Origin: Beta vulgaris subsp. vulgaris
Lineage: Eukaryota > Streptophyta > Magnoliopsida > Caryophyllales > Amaranthaceae
Assembly (NCBI RefSeq): GCF_026745355.1
Contig: NC_079206.1
Coordinates: 40,138,307 to 40,202,306, forward strand
Direction of reading: 5' to 3'
Length of the DNA stretch: 64,000 nt
The stretch's first letter is position 1. Each line of letters starts with the position of its first letter. The notes beneath the pieces are model-generated. The model searched no databases. It was not told where the DNA came from and saw only the letters and a list, made by a program, of their open reading frames with translations. The position numbers and the translations under genes are program-made. This document shows, in pieces, positions 22,501-31,279 of the stretch.

Positions 22501-25500
22501 TTAATATTAAATAAAATGTCCAGATATCTTGTGTTTTCAAATAGGATTATCGAAAAACATCTGAATTGGAACCCTATAAGGTGAACTCAAATCACAACTT
22601 ATTGAGAGTCCCTAGTCTTAATCCCTAAATTGGACATAAGTGATTTGTTTGAAGACTAGCATATAATGATTGGTAGCACAGTTCCATGGGCTATGGAAAA
22701 TTAAAGATGTCTGTCTGATTTATATGGATGTATATTTGATACAATGAGACTGGACGTAATTAGATTCTAAGAGTAAAATCAAATATCAACATTTAGTGGA
22801 TTCCTTAAACATGAGTATGTCTTAATAACCATGATATAATTAATTTAACTTTGATGTTGTTAAAAGTCGCGTCGTAAAAGGAGGTTATAAAGGCAGGTGA
22901 ACTAAGAAATGAGTGGAAGTTATGGCCACACAAGAGTTGATAGTTCCTCCTGGATAGGAATGGTGTCGGGGCCTCTTGACGAGTGTGAACTCGAAAAATG
23001 CATGGCCATGCAAAATAGGATTAAAGTTGTAGATCCTTGTTTGCAAAGTTGGACATGGGCAATCATGGAATGAAATTTGAGCATAAAGATATGTTATCAA
23101 ATATGACATTAAGAGACTTAAGGAATTCAATTTTACGCTCTTGTCTCGGATATGTGGGGGGATTGAAGGAATATGTCCTTAGACATTCCCGACAATCACT
23201 AAATATAATAGGTATTATTATAGAGATACTTAATTAAGTTAGTTTAGTAATCATATCTACTTGTTAGAGAATAAATGATGGTTAGTGGGACAATATTGAT
23301 TAGATCTACAACTAAGCTAATTTAATCCTATGAGGTCACACTTTGTATTAACCAAAATAATGAACATCAGCCAAGAGGGGAAGTTAGGGTTGGACTTGGC
23401 CTCTTACTAAACCTATTCTACTATTATAAAAGGTTATAATTATAGAGGAGCGTTTAATTAGTTGGTAAGATTCAAACTGAAAAGTAGATAGAGAAACCAT
23501 ATTCTTCTTCCTTTGAAAATTTGGTCACCCTCTCTAAAAAGCAAGAGAGTGAAATTTGTTCATCATCTTCCGTTCTAACAAATATGTAAATTCAATTGCT
23601 GTTCGTAGACTAAGTAGAGGGACAACAATTGGTGTATTTGATCTCTAACTCTTACACTCTGGTGGAAAACACGCTACAAAGGTTGTACATTCTTTTCCAT
23701 ATATTATTATTCATATTTATGTTATGTATGCGATCATGTGATAGATGTTAGACAATTGTTTCCTGAAATTCCGCTATATTTGGATCCAAATTCCTACCCT
23801 CGCACCCGCACTCTTGTCGCTAGTAGAAGTAAAACCACCAAACGTAAGGGAAAAAGCACTATTTGACCATCTTTCCTCCAGATTCGTTACCACTTCTTTC
23901 TCTTCCCACTCCTCGCACCCGCACTCTTGTCGCTAGTAAAAGTAAAACCACCAAACGTAAGGGAAAAAGCACTATTTGACCATCTTTCCTCCAGATTCGT
24001 TAGCACTTCTTTCTCTTCCCACTCCGGTGTTTCTATGTTTTCATTAAGCACCACCATGCTTCTACGTGCAAAACCAGTCACTCTACCATACCCATAACTC
24101 AAGTCCAACCACTTTAAATGGATCTGCAGAGTAATCTTCGGTGACGAACGGATACGAGACACTACAAAATCTCTTAGTTCTACATAATGGTTCTAGCTCG
24201 AACATCTGTCGCACGTTGCCATCAAGTGCTATAGGCCAGCCATTAGCTTCGCCTCCTCGGTCAACCGGAAAAAATGGAAGAATTCCTCTGAATCCACAAT
24301 CCATTTATCATAATTTCTCCCATCAAACTCTCAAAGTTAAAGCTCTCGTCGGATACGTTATTCTTCCTTAAGATCTGAAATTTCGCAATCTTGTTGGCGT
24401 TTCATGTAGGCAAACTCCTCTCTAATCAACTTTTCAGTGTTGCATTGTACTTTCTCCGACGAACTATGTTCTAGATTTTTTTTTTTTGGGAAACTCAAAA
24501 TTGGGCACTATCTCCGAATTACTGTTGTGATACTATTTGCTTAGAATAAACTTAGCTTGGACACAATATACTACTACAATGGAGACATGAAGGGAAGACC
24601 ATTAACATTGATTGATTAATAACAGTAAAAATAGCAAAATTAACCAATATTCAAGCTTTCGAGAGGCTTGATTCTCTCCCAAATGAACTCTTACAAGCTC
24701 ACCAACATTCTCAACAATTTTCGACATGTCTTTTCCACTCTAAGTTGCTCTATATTTATATTAATTTTTTTAACAAACAATCTAACTTATTCCCCAAGTA
24801 AACAAAAGAAGATAATATCTAGATCACCCTCTCCCTAATATTAGTTCTTAGCATGAGTCTCATTAACAACATAACATCCAAATTTAACATCATACAGCAA
24901 AGGCATGCATACATTGAAATTTTCAAAACAATACACAGTAAAGAATAGAGACACCCAAGATACCAGCATTATCTCTTTCTTGCCGTGGAGTAAGACTGAC
25001 ACCCTTGTTCCTAGCCATGCCTTTAACCTGATTCATTAACAGCATTGTCAGTGAAGCATTAGCAGAAAGCATTAATGATCCATCATTTTACCAACTAAAT
25101 TTCTTTATTAATGTGATATACTACTTGACATATCTACAGAATATAGCCCTCAAAGCATTCAAAAATAATTGGCGTAAAAAGGCATCAAAAATGCTTTTGC
25201 TATAATCAGGAGAACAAATCAACAAACTATGACACCTATCATAACATTTGATATTGTTTACTCTGAAGCATACGATGCTATTATTAACCCAATACTTATG
25301 TGAAAATTCACACATATGACATGGTGACAGGATTCTGGTGCAAATTGAGGATCACATAAACTTACTCCTATATTGTGATTATGTGAAGGCATGCCTTCTT
25401 GAGATCCTTGCTCTTATTTCAAGGCATAAGAAGAATATTGCAGCAAAGCAGATGACTTTGTCACTTGTAACTGACTCAGAAATTTTTTATTTGTTTTTCT

Positions 25501-26725
25501 AATGGACAGATTTTTTGCGATAAGAGCAGAATTCATGAAGGAAATTAACAAATTTTCTGCTATTAAAATTTTGATGGCATGATGATAACATGCACTACAA
25601 AATATAGGGCCCCTCTTGGTCAAACTTTACAAATCAAAATTTAATTTATAATTCAAGCTAAAGTCGACCAATTCGCTAAATGGACAAAGCCTCCATCAGA
25701 CAGTTGAAATCAACAGTGGTTTTGAAACAAGCCATTGCTGTAGTTTCCAATAGAACACTTCATTCAGTTATGGGAGAAAACTGACAGGTATCAACTCTCT
25801 TTTCAAAACAATTCATTCACCATCTTCAGACAATAACAAAGGCACAACTTGAGAGTTGAGAATAATCAATGCAAACATCAACAGCTCATTCAAGATTAAC
25901 CGCATAAATCAAACCCTCCCTCCGTTCATATATTAGTTGCAACTTTTTGACTTTTGCACTATTTATACACTTCAAATAAACCTTCATTTGTGATTCATAC
26001 GTAAGAAAAAATATATATAGTAAATCGAATTCATAGTTACTGAGGACGAGACCAGAGCTCGAAACATGCAACGGCCATCACCGGTAACTTTTTGGATTGC
26101 ATAACGCTCCACCTTTATATTTGAGGAAGACGCTCCACCTCTGAATTCAAAGATTCAAAAAACAGAAGTAAAACATAATTCTAAACTCCTAAAGTATCCT
26201 AAATCCTTCTGTAAGATTCGAGGAAAAACATAATCTAAAAAGAAAAGGATTATTTAACATTATCCAGCTTATAAGATCAACTTTTTTAAATAACCGCCCT
26301 ATAAAAAGAATTAAAAATAAAATAATCATGATTGATTTTATTTTAGATTGTCATCACAGATGCCGAAAAAATTGTCAATTTATACCACCACAGAAATTAA
26401 GTTTATGTGGAGAAAAACCTTACAGCGGAGGTCCCATTCTCGCGAGAAATCGGCAACTGGTGTTGCTCTGCAACATGTGAACGGACTTGGCATTTTCTTT
26501 CAACGTGGAAATTGAAGTAACAGCAGAAGATACCAGCTCAAATTGAGCACTACCACTTCTAAGTTGCTCAAGAATGGTGTCTGCAACAGCAAGAACAGAA
26601 GAAGAAAGAGGAAGATACGGTGACAAAAATGAGCCAGAATTGCAACATCCGAATCAAACAACAAACTGAAGATATATAAAATTGGAGAGAGAAAATAGTG
26701 TACCATTTGAAGAAGTGGCATCCAT
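7548..26725 (-). CDS. OTU3: OTU-domain deubiquitinating enzyme, plant OTU3 type, 8 exons
   Basis: This is a cysteine protease that removes ubiquitin. Exons in transcription order are 26725-26704, 26580-26424, 26140-26053, 25027-24964, 21334-21229, 21105-21051, 8035-7982 and 7685-7548. They total 684 nt, or 227 residues plus TAG. All introns are GT-AG and all phases join without a stop. Seen motifs: [17 protein letters not shown] near residue 10; [20 protein letters not shown] ending at residue 89, with catalytic Asp81 and Cys84; [13 protein letters not shown] at residues 152-164; [18 protein letters not shown] at 165-182; and [11 protein letters not shown] at the C terminus with catalytic His222. 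Order, motifs and length fit the Arabidopsis OTU3 protein (about 230 residues); the name rests on remembered similarity. The donor of intron 3 (GTCTCG) is weak; the others are good. Introns 4 and 6 are swollen by transposons. No signal peptide is seen, so a soluble protein is likely. Nothing in the coding sequence is damaged, so it may be functional. Confidence 0.93.
8230..8411. repeat. 60-bp direct repeat inside OTU intron 6
   Basis: A block of about 60 bp beginning ATCACACATATGGCAAACAA and ending CACTTATTCCAAAG occurs at about 8232-8293. It recurs at about 8351-8411 with one 2-bp and one 1-bp difference, and 57 bp of unrelated sequence lies between. It is a simple local duplication with no coding content. 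Confidence 0.85.
9280..10111 (-). pseudogene. gypsy reverse transcriptase fragment
   Basis: Reading the minus strand from 10111, the pattern [17 protein letters not shown] matches the block before RT that normally reads HDH.I.L..G..PV. Next come a degraded [12 protein letters not shown], a KKKD-like stretch, and LDELHGA.IFSKLDL with [13 protein letters not shown] at 9791-9603. The catalytic YDDIL site is reduced to YDIII near 9555. The RT thumb follows as HVEHLRLVL near 9515 and [11 protein letters not shown] near 9330. At least three frameshifts are needed. The fragment cannot be active. Confidence 0.88.
10140..10817 (-). other. gypsy connection region and undefined AT-rich filler
   Basis: The part next to the RT (10140-10260) is plausibly the gypsy linker between protease and RT. 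The AT-rich part at 10300-10700 shows no recognisable coding match and may be another small insertion. The last 12 bases (10806-10817, CCTAATTTTCAG) are the target-site duplication of the LINE. Confidence 0.5.
10818..13591 (-). mobile_element. 5'-truncated LINE (L1-type) with poly(A) tail and 12-bp TSD
   Basis: The 3' end is a poly(A) tail seen as 13 T at 10818-10830. The flanking duplication CCTAATTTTCAG occurs at 10806-10817 and again at 13592-13603. The element starts inside the endonuclease domain at 13591, so it is 5' truncated, as expected from target-primed reverse transcription that ended early. A short GG match between the target and the LINE lies at the 5' junction. It is inserted in the gypsy relic, between protease and RT. 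Confidence 0.93.
10831..13591 (-). pseudogene. LINE ORF2 remnant: endonuclease end, reverse transcriptase, C-terminal region
   Basis: In minus-strand order: [12 protein letters not shown] at the truncated start is the end of the apurinic-type endonuclease. LNEFILQVM and an NDHGGG-like block follow in shifted frames. RT appears at 12524-12267 ([19 protein letters not shown], then [14 protein letters not shown]). The catalytic [14 protein letters not shown] lies near 12200. The C-terminal region at 11862-11569 reads [18 protein letters not shown] and [14 protein letters not shown]. The frame is broken many times, so the protein cannot be made. The family normally nicks target DNA and copies its RNA there. 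Confidence 0.92.
13604..14200 (-). pseudogene. gypsy aspartic protease and downstream connection region
   Basis: Near 14131-14111 the minus strand reads VVVMVD then a stop then ATHNVLN. This aligns with the gypsy protease site VVVLIDSGATHNFIS, with the active-site Ser-Gly turned into Pro and a stop. Further on, near 13930-13870, QWLETLG and SNWKT match the conserved QWL.TLG...NWK block that follows the protease in chromoviruses. [13 protein letters not shown] comes next. It lies between the zinc-knuckle remnant and, across the LINE, the RT. The active site is destroyed. Confidence 0.78.
14213..14452 (-). pseudogene. gypsy gag C terminus, decayed zinc knuckle
   Basis: The segment reads [20 protein letters not shown] and then [10 protein letters not shown]. 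It matches the chromovirus Gag consensus RRAKGLCYRCDEKYTPGHRC. The second Cys has become Tyr and the His is lost, so the knuckle could no longer bind zinc. It is separated from the rest of gag (16113 onward) by the MULE. Confidence 0.8.
14492..15982. mobile_element. non-autonomous MULE with about 95-bp TIRs and 9-bp TSD
   Basis: The left end (GAGTTAAACATAAATACAGG onward) and the reverse complement of the right end (GAGTTAAGCGTAAATACAGG onward) match over about 95 bp. They share the block ACTTAACATTTGGTATTT and a CACCTTTAAGGACCTAA region. The flanking direct repeat TGATTCGGT is at 14483-14491 and 15983-15991. Long TIRs with a 9-bp duplication define Mutator-like elements. The 1491-bp interior has no transposase. 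It has a pyrimidine-rich, leader-like part around 14700-14880 that may be captured gene sequence, which I cannot identify. It is inserted in the gypsy gag. Confidence 0.93.
16046..16999 (-). pseudogene. gypsy gag capsid region
   Basis: The retrotransposon-gag core is clear at 16638-16246: [20 protein letters not shown], then [17 protein letters not shown] and [14 protein letters not shown]. After a frameshift it continues as [16 protein letters not shown] and [17 protein letters not shown] at 16290-16150. Upstream, 16999-16808 is a charged helical stretch ([17 protein letters not shown]) that fits the N-terminal Gag region. It would form the virus-like particle in an intact element. Frames change near 16640 and 16290. 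Confidence 0.85.
17086..17495 (-). repeat. 5' LTR of the gypsy relic, with primer-binding site at about 17067-17085
   Basis: On the minus strand it starts TGTAACACCTC (17495) and ends CCATTACA (17086), a TG...CA structure of 410 bp. Directly downstream, at about 17083-17070, TGGTATCGTTGC resembles the initiator-Met tRNA primer site TGGTATCAGAGC used by chromoviruses. The gag follows. No second LTR was found at the other end, because the element is truncated there. Confidence 0.72.
17496..18855. other. intronic repeat-like DNA, no gene seen
   Basis: This part of OTU intron 6 has no conserved coding match on either strand. Some parts look LTR-like (an AT-rich region with repeated AAGACAAACTCAA words near 17785 and 17845), but I cannot define boundaries. 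Confidence 0.4.
18856..19831. mobile_element. PIF/Harbinger-like non-autonomous element, TAA target duplication
   Basis: The left end GGAGCCGTTTGGTTGGCG and the reverse complement of the right end GGGGCCGTTTGGTTCGCG are near-perfect inverted repeats. Related subterminal sequence (GGGTAAGGGAAAG) is present on both sides. TAA flanks both ends (18853-18855 and 19832-19834), which fits the 3-bp duplication of Harbinger elements. The 976-bp interior has no transposase. It lies in OTU intron 6. Confidence 0.82.
19954..20213. mobile_element. probable MITE, about 260 bp
   Basis: The left part TTAGTGGTCGTAAATGGTGG and the right part, CATTACCATTTATGACTACT read in reverse complement, form an imperfect inverted repeat of about 25 bp around an AT-rich core. 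A second internal pair (about 20030 and about 20105) is also partly complementary. Exact ends and the target duplication are not clear, so the superfamily is not assigned. Confidence 0.5.
20214..21050 (-). other. left-over OTU intron 6 sequence next to exon 6
   Basis: No coding sequence or transposon end was recognised. It leads to the donor site of intron 6 at 21050. Confidence 0.5.
21431..21776 (-). repeat. LTR-like repeat, copy A
   Basis: This copy matches copy B (24537-24857) over about 340 bp, with the shared core ATTCAAGCTTTCGAGAGGCT. On the minus strand it reads as an LTR: a purine tract GAGGGAGGG, then TATA-like sequence, then U5-like sequence ending near a run of AATCAATCAATG. The two copies differ at many positions, so they are not a recent LTR pair. 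Confidence 0.65.
21840..22249. other. GC-rich palindromic debris rich in CCGTAACG-like words
   Basis: The words CCGTTACG, GTAACGGG and TTCCGTAACGG recur on both strands, in two GC-rich blocks (21840-21910 and 22065-22235) with an AT-rich spacer between them. This resembles the subterminal part of a DNA transposon, but I could not find ends or a duplication. Confidence 0.35.
22250..22430 (+). pseudogene. copia RT/RNase H junction fragment
   Basis: The plus strand reads [20 protein letters not shown] and then, with a frameshift, a decayed RYQSNPG...KNILKYL and KTKDDLLVY. This is the well-conserved copia block that normally reads VGSIMYAMLCTRPDVSYAL, followed by the start of RNase H. It is about 60 codons long, with stops. 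No other pol part lies next to it. Confidence 0.82.
22440..23795 (+). repeat. LTR-like region of a copia element
   Basis: Downstream of the copia scrap lies about 1.3 kb of non-coding DNA with LTR features. There is a TATA-like ACTATTATAAAAGG near 23420, a leader-like pyrimidine stretch, and an end rich in GGATCCAAATTCC near 23780, which I associate with copia LTR ends. It is oriented like the scrap. Borders are uncertain. Confidence 0.45.
23799..24024. repeat. 113-bp tandem duplication
   Basis: Unit 1 (23799-23911) and unit 2 (23912-24024) are nearly identical. Both start CTCGCACCCGCACTCTTGTC and end TCTTCCCACT plus one base. Differences are a G/A near position 30 of the unit and a C/G near position 94. 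It lies in OTU intron 4. Confidence 0.93.
24537..24857 (-). repeat. LTR-like repeat, copy B
   Basis: This is the partner of copy A, same orientation, 3.1 kb away. Its minus-strand start has the purine tract AGGGAGAGGG and its end lies near ATTAATCAATCAATG. It lies in OTU intron 4, 100 bp from exon 4. Confidence 0.65.
25910..26000. repeat. one end of a Stowaway-like MITE in OTU intron 3
   Basis: CTCCCTCCGTTCATATATTA at about 25916 is the typical outer end of plant Stowaway MITEs. The opposite end is not found, so only a decayed half remains. Confidence 0.5.
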
Positions 26726-27050
26726 CGATTACGAGAGAGTGGTTAGGTTTCGTTTCGTTTCTTTTAGAGGAGGAACTGAACGGAAGTTGTGGGAAATGAA
26801 GGATTGACCGATTGATCACTAAAGTCAAGCTCGGTCAAAGGTAGTAGTGTCAAAATAGGTTATCGAGTAGGTTTTCGGTTGACTCAAACTGAACCAGGTC
26901 AGGTCTGGACAGGTTAAGTTTATGCCATTCACAATCTTCGGTCGGGGTTTAGATTTTGTTAATCTAGGTTGGTCACATGCGAATCACCGAAGGTCGGGTG
27001 CAGCACAAGCCTCCGTCGTCCCTGATGTGTCCAAATTATCCTCCAATCTT
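26726..27050 (-). other. 5' flank and likely promoter region of the OTU gene
   Basis: The 5' UTR must lie here, upstream of ATG 26725 on the minus strand. No clear TATA box is visible. The Athila-type LTR begins somewhere within a few hundred bases on the right, so this retroelement is close to the promoter. Confidence 0.4.
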
Positions 27051-28452
27051 AGGCGGATTTCGGGTCTTTTTTGGTGTCGGTTCGAGCTTAGTATCGGAAT
27101 TTAGGAGAGATTTGACGTTAGGAGGTATTGTCGGAGGATGTTGTGATTTGAGGAGTCTGGGGAGTGGTTTGCATGGTGGCATAGTCAGGGCCGATCTTAG
27201 CCCTCCGATCACTTTTTGTACTCCGGGGTCCTTGTCCGTGGTTCCTTTATGGCGCATCTTCCGAGGTTTCCGAGCTTTGTTCGAGTTTCGAGTTCCGAGG
27301 TCCGTGGTTCAAGCTTCGTAGTTGTTCGTCGTCCGAGGATCGTCTTCACTCTAGTTCTACAGCTTCATGGCTTACTCAAAAGCCAAGTTACTTCTCTTCT
27401 TCCTCTTGTGGTTTTGTTTTTGGTGGTTTTTGGAGGCAGACTACACGTCGCGTCCCACGATCAGTGTCGCGACCTGCCCATGGTCGCGAGTCGCGAGGGT
27501 TGTCGCGACCCCTGCATCAGCACCTTTATGTTTTCTTTCCCTCCCTTGGAGGGTTAGGTTGTGAGGTTAGTTTTTAGCTTTTGTTCTAACTACGAAAGGA
27601 GGGCGAAAAAGAAGTGTGTTTTACAGGGTTTCTTCTTCTCTTCTTTGGTAGATTTGTAATGAACTCTATGGCTTTGCTAGCTTAAACTTCTATCTTGGAT
27701 TTGGTTGTTGAAGCTCTAATAAATTTGTGAGAACTTCTTACTCTCTATTTTCTCTATGGTCATTGTGATGCTTCTTGTATTTATTTCCATGTTGTTTGCA
27801 TAATCTTTGCTAGGAACGTTACTAGTATTGTTGTGTGAATCATCTAATGCTAATTCTAGGTGCATAATGCGATTGTTGTGTTCCTAGCTCGATGTAGCAT
27901 ACTAGGTGTTTGATTAAATGTTGAACATTAGTCTTGTGCACTTAAAGCATTGCTTATTACTTGAATGTTATTGCTTTGATAACATTAGTAATCCTATTGT
28001 GTTCCTCGACTTTAATGCTACTTTGGTTTGGACTTAAGTGCGATTCATTTGAGTTAAGTCATAGTAAGGGTGGTTCAAACCACGCGGATCGTGTGTTTAG
28101 CCACGATCTAGGAGGATAGAGGTCTAGACTTCTCGATAGGTGACCATAGGAAGTGTTGAGGGTTAAGGTTTTGTGATCATAAACTAGGTTAGGGTGGATG
28201 CTAATCGAGTCCAAGGCCTTTCTATATTGTAATCTCTTCGTGTTTTAATACCACGCATAGTTTAGCTTACTTACATTATTCCAAATCCCCCCAATTCGGT
28301 TACTTTGGCCTTAGCACATACTAGGGTTCTTAATTCACTAATTCCGATCATGTTCCCTTGCTCCCTGTGGATACGATCCCTACTTTCATTATACTTGCTT
28401 AGTGTGCATGAGAGTAGGTTAATTATATTTGGTTAGGAGTACACGACAAACA
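27050..28452 (+). repeat. 5' LTR of an Athila-type gypsy element (left edge uncertain)
   Basis: Known features near the right end are a TGGATACGATCCCTACTTTC stretch and the terminal ACACGACAAACA before the primer site. A TGTCGCGACC-rich block lies at 27465-27510. Such sequences are common in LTRs of this lineage. The right edge is set by the primer site at 28465; the left edge cannot be fixed without the other LTR. Confidence 0.6.
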
Positions 28453-28464
28453 CTTACCAAATTT

Positions 28465-28482
28465 TGGCGTCGTTGCCGGGGA
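28465..28482 (+). other. tRNA-Asp type primer-binding site
   Basis: TGGCGTCGTTGCCGGGGA is one base away from TGGCGCCGTTGCCGGGGA, the site complementary to tRNA-Asp used by Athila and Tat elements. It starts 12 bases after the LTR end. Confidence 0.85.
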
Positions 28483-29155
28483 ACGAATCCGGGTCACCCG
28501 CGTGACAGGCGGGAATACAAGCTCAAATGCGCCTTCCTTTTATCACTCCCAAACATATCACACGAAGCCCTCCCTTCTCTCAGCACTCTCTCACTCTCAA
28601 AAATCACTCATCTCATCTCCCACACTCCAATCTTCACCTCAAATCTCTCCTCTAATCTTCTCCTTTTCACCTCTCTACACAAATTATGCAGTTTCTACTC
28701 TCTTTCACATCATAATCTCTCCACAATTTCTGAAAATCATCACCTTCTACCAAACCCTAAAATTTAGGGGTTTTTAACTTGGAGCAACACCATCTGAATT
28801 GAAGCTTGTAGGATCATTCTACATGCTTAGGGAAGCTATTCACAAGTTCTAATCACCCTACATAACACTACTTCACCTACATTTTGGTATAACGCCCTCT
28901 TTCCTACTTCTCTTTAATTTTACTTGAAATATCTTGTTCTTGCTTAATTGTAGAGTTGTAGCTTGATTAAGTCATTGTTTGTAGTAGTTGATTGACATTG
29001 TTGAGTTGTGTGGTGTTGTTAGTGTGATTGTTGAATTCATTTGGGGAATTGGTGGTTGTTATTGGTGTGTGGAGGGTGTTTGGAGTGTGAGAGTGTTATT
29101 GTTTGTGTTCTTGTGTCGAACCCTTGCTGTTGTTAGTTCTCATAAGTTGAAAAAA
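28483..29155 (+). other. untranslated leader of the Athila-type element
   Basis: Pyrimidine-rich, no convincing conserved protein. The open frame that begins at 28988 before the ATG at 29157 looks like leader sequence. Confidence 0.5.
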
Positions 29156-29156
29156 A

Positions 29157-30569
29157 TGAGCAAGAGAAGCCGAACTGAGTCTGTCCCCCACATTAACTCT
29201 CGTGGCCTTAAGAAGCTAAGTGACCAAGCTAAAAGGCGATGGGACCGCCTTGATAGACCGGGGAGGGTAATACAAGAAACTAAGTTTGTGGATCACCCTA
29301 CCCTAGAAAAATTGGGGTTCGCTAGCTCGGTAGAGTTTCTTCTCAGCAAGGTTGGCCTAAAAAACTTTCTATGGAAGAGAACCCCAACTTATGAGCGGTA
29401 CACCCTCGAGTTCCTTTCGACCCTACAAAAGCATGCTGAAACCGAAGATGAATCTGAACACATCACTTTTTCTCGTAATGAAAACCAATACAAGATGAAT
29501 TTCCTTGAGATAGAGAGTGCTTTTGCTTGGGATTTTATGGCCGAGGACGACTTTTTGGAGACTGAGAACTATAATCCTGCTGTGTTTTGGTATAGAATCA
29601 CTGGTGGTCACACGTGGCATAACCACTGCAAGAGTAGCGTCATTCCCCACCCCGCCTTACGCTACATACACCGTCTTTTGTCTATGACGGTCTTTTGTGC
29701 AGGAGAGCCCACAAATTTGTCGGAATTTGATCTCAAATGTCTATGGGCCATGACACCAAGGGGAGGGGTGTCCAGGTTGGGTGAAAATCTGGGTGGATAA
29801 GTGCTTAGCTCAGTCGGCTGAGGGGGAAACTTCGGGGAAGTTGAGTATGGGAGGCATGATTAGCCTTTTAGCCTCCCAACTAGGTGTCCAGGTGCCAGTG
29901 GACAAGAAGGGCACCCCCATATTGACCCCTTTAGGGACAGCTAGTGGTCGGTATTTCCGTGACTCTAACTGCTATGATACCATTTCCTTAAGGAGTATTT
30001 CCATGCTTCAATTTAACACCATAGGCAATGACACAAGATATGTGTGGCTTTTTGGGGCGAGAAATGTCAGGTATATGGCTTTACCACAGGAGCGGGTGGC
30101 CGTTACGGAGTAGACTACCCATGAGGAGCTCTTCCTTGCCCCTGATGCGAGGTATGCCAAGGGGGTGGCAGAGGAATCAGGTCAGAGGGACCCTGAAGAG
30201 GTCCAACCCGTGCCTCAGCCACAACCATAACCACAGCCTCAACCACAACAGTTTCAGCAGTACCACCAGCAGTACCAACAGGAGCAGGGTTACCTCCCTC
30301 ACGCCCAGTTTCAGGCTCAGGTAACTGAGCAACTATCTGGTGTTAGGGGCAATTTGAGAGAGATGCAGGATAGGATGTACGGGATGGAGGACCAGATCTA
30401 TTCAGTTGGTTCCATGGTTTCGGCCATGAACAACTTCTTTGTGTCCCGCTATCCACCACAGGGACCGGAGAACCAGGACTCCTGGTACTTCGATCCCACA
30501 ACCGAGATTGAGACGGCGCGCATTATACGCCATCAGGAGAGAGAGGCCCCGGGCAGCCCGCGGGTTTGA
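29157..30569 (+). pseudogene. ATHILA ORF1-like protein of a non-autonomous Athila derivative
   Basis: The likely start is the ATG at 29157 (MSKRSRTESVPHINSRG). The conserved region reads KFVDHPTLEKLGFASSVEF, then TPTYERYTLEFLSTLQKH and later FWYRITGGHTWHN and FCAGEPTNLSEFDLK. This matches the ATHILA ORF-1 family. A frameshift at about 29780 leads to the 29781-30113 part (SMGGMISLLASQLGVQV). A stop then leads to a Gln-rich tail and a helical stretch at 30354-30569 (MREMQDRMYGMEDQIYSVG). No gag zinc knuckle, protease, RT or integrase lies between LTR and polypurine tract. The element could only move with help. What this protein does is not known. Confidence 0.8.
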
Positions 30570-31279
30570 GCGCAGGGGGCCCTCGGGATCTTAGAGCTTT
30601 TCCTTTTCCCTTTCCCTCTTATTTGTATTTGTCCTTCCCACATTGAGGACAATGTGCATAATCAGCGTGGGGGAGAGATGTAGAGATTGATTAAATGTGG
30701 TGATATTTTAACTTATTTTAGTTTGTTCTATTTTGGTTTGTTTTGTATATATTGTGGTAATTTGATGAAAATTTAAAAAAAAAATATGAAAAAAAGAGAA
30801 GAATCCCGCTGAGTTTAAAATCCGCAAGGGTGGCGACTCGGGCATAATTGGGGGCTCGAATAGGTCGAAAACCCAAAAGGGCGGCCTATGCAAAAAAGAG
30901 CTAATTGAGCGGGTGAGTTTTGTGAGCCAAAAAAAAGAAGAGAGATGAAAAAAAAATGAAAATGAGAAGCTAGGATGAAAACCCGAAAGGGCACCTAGGC
31001 AAAATGAGAGAAAAAAGAAAAGAGAGAAAAGGAAATTTGCTGTGATCCTCATTTGTCGGTGTCGGCGTCATAATGTGACGGCATTGGAGTCGGTGTTTTC
31101 ATGTTAGATTAGGTTCTTGTTTTGTGTCCTTTGAGGGCGAGGTGTACATCTCTTTTTGGCTTGTTTTTCTTTTGTTGTTTGTCGTATGATTTGGTCGGAG
31201 CAAGAAGCTAAGCGTGGGGGAATCACTCACCCTCGTGCCTTAGTTTCCTTGCATTTTGGGTAGGTTGGAGTTGGGAGGT
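30570..31279 (+). other. 3' part of the Athila-type element, with GTGGGGGAG-type purine tracts
   Basis: There are two GCGTGGGGGA motifs (at 30665 and 31214), typical of the region before the 3' LTR in this lineage. AAAACCC(A/G)AAAGGGC(G/A)(C/G)C repeats occur at about 30870 and 30977. The 3' LTR itself is not seen. The sequence is cut at 31279 by the SIRE-like LTR. Confidence 0.55.

Larger units (their letters stand above)
21335..24963 (-). other. intron 4 of the OTU gene, 3,629 bp, transposon-rich
   Basis: The donor is GCTG|GTATC at 24963 and the acceptor TGCAG| ends at 21335. The join restores DNA then [11 protein letters not shown] in the OTU protein, which is continuous in the family. 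The intron holds two LTR-like repeats in the same orientation near its ends, a copia RNase H scrap, a longer LTR-like region and a 113-bp tandem duplication. Confidence 0.88.

Noticed and set aside
26420..26626. 68-codon minus-strand ORF ending after MGPPL
   Set aside because: It covers OTU exon 2 but adds intron 1 sequence at the start, and its stop lies in intron 2 after the donor GTAAGG.
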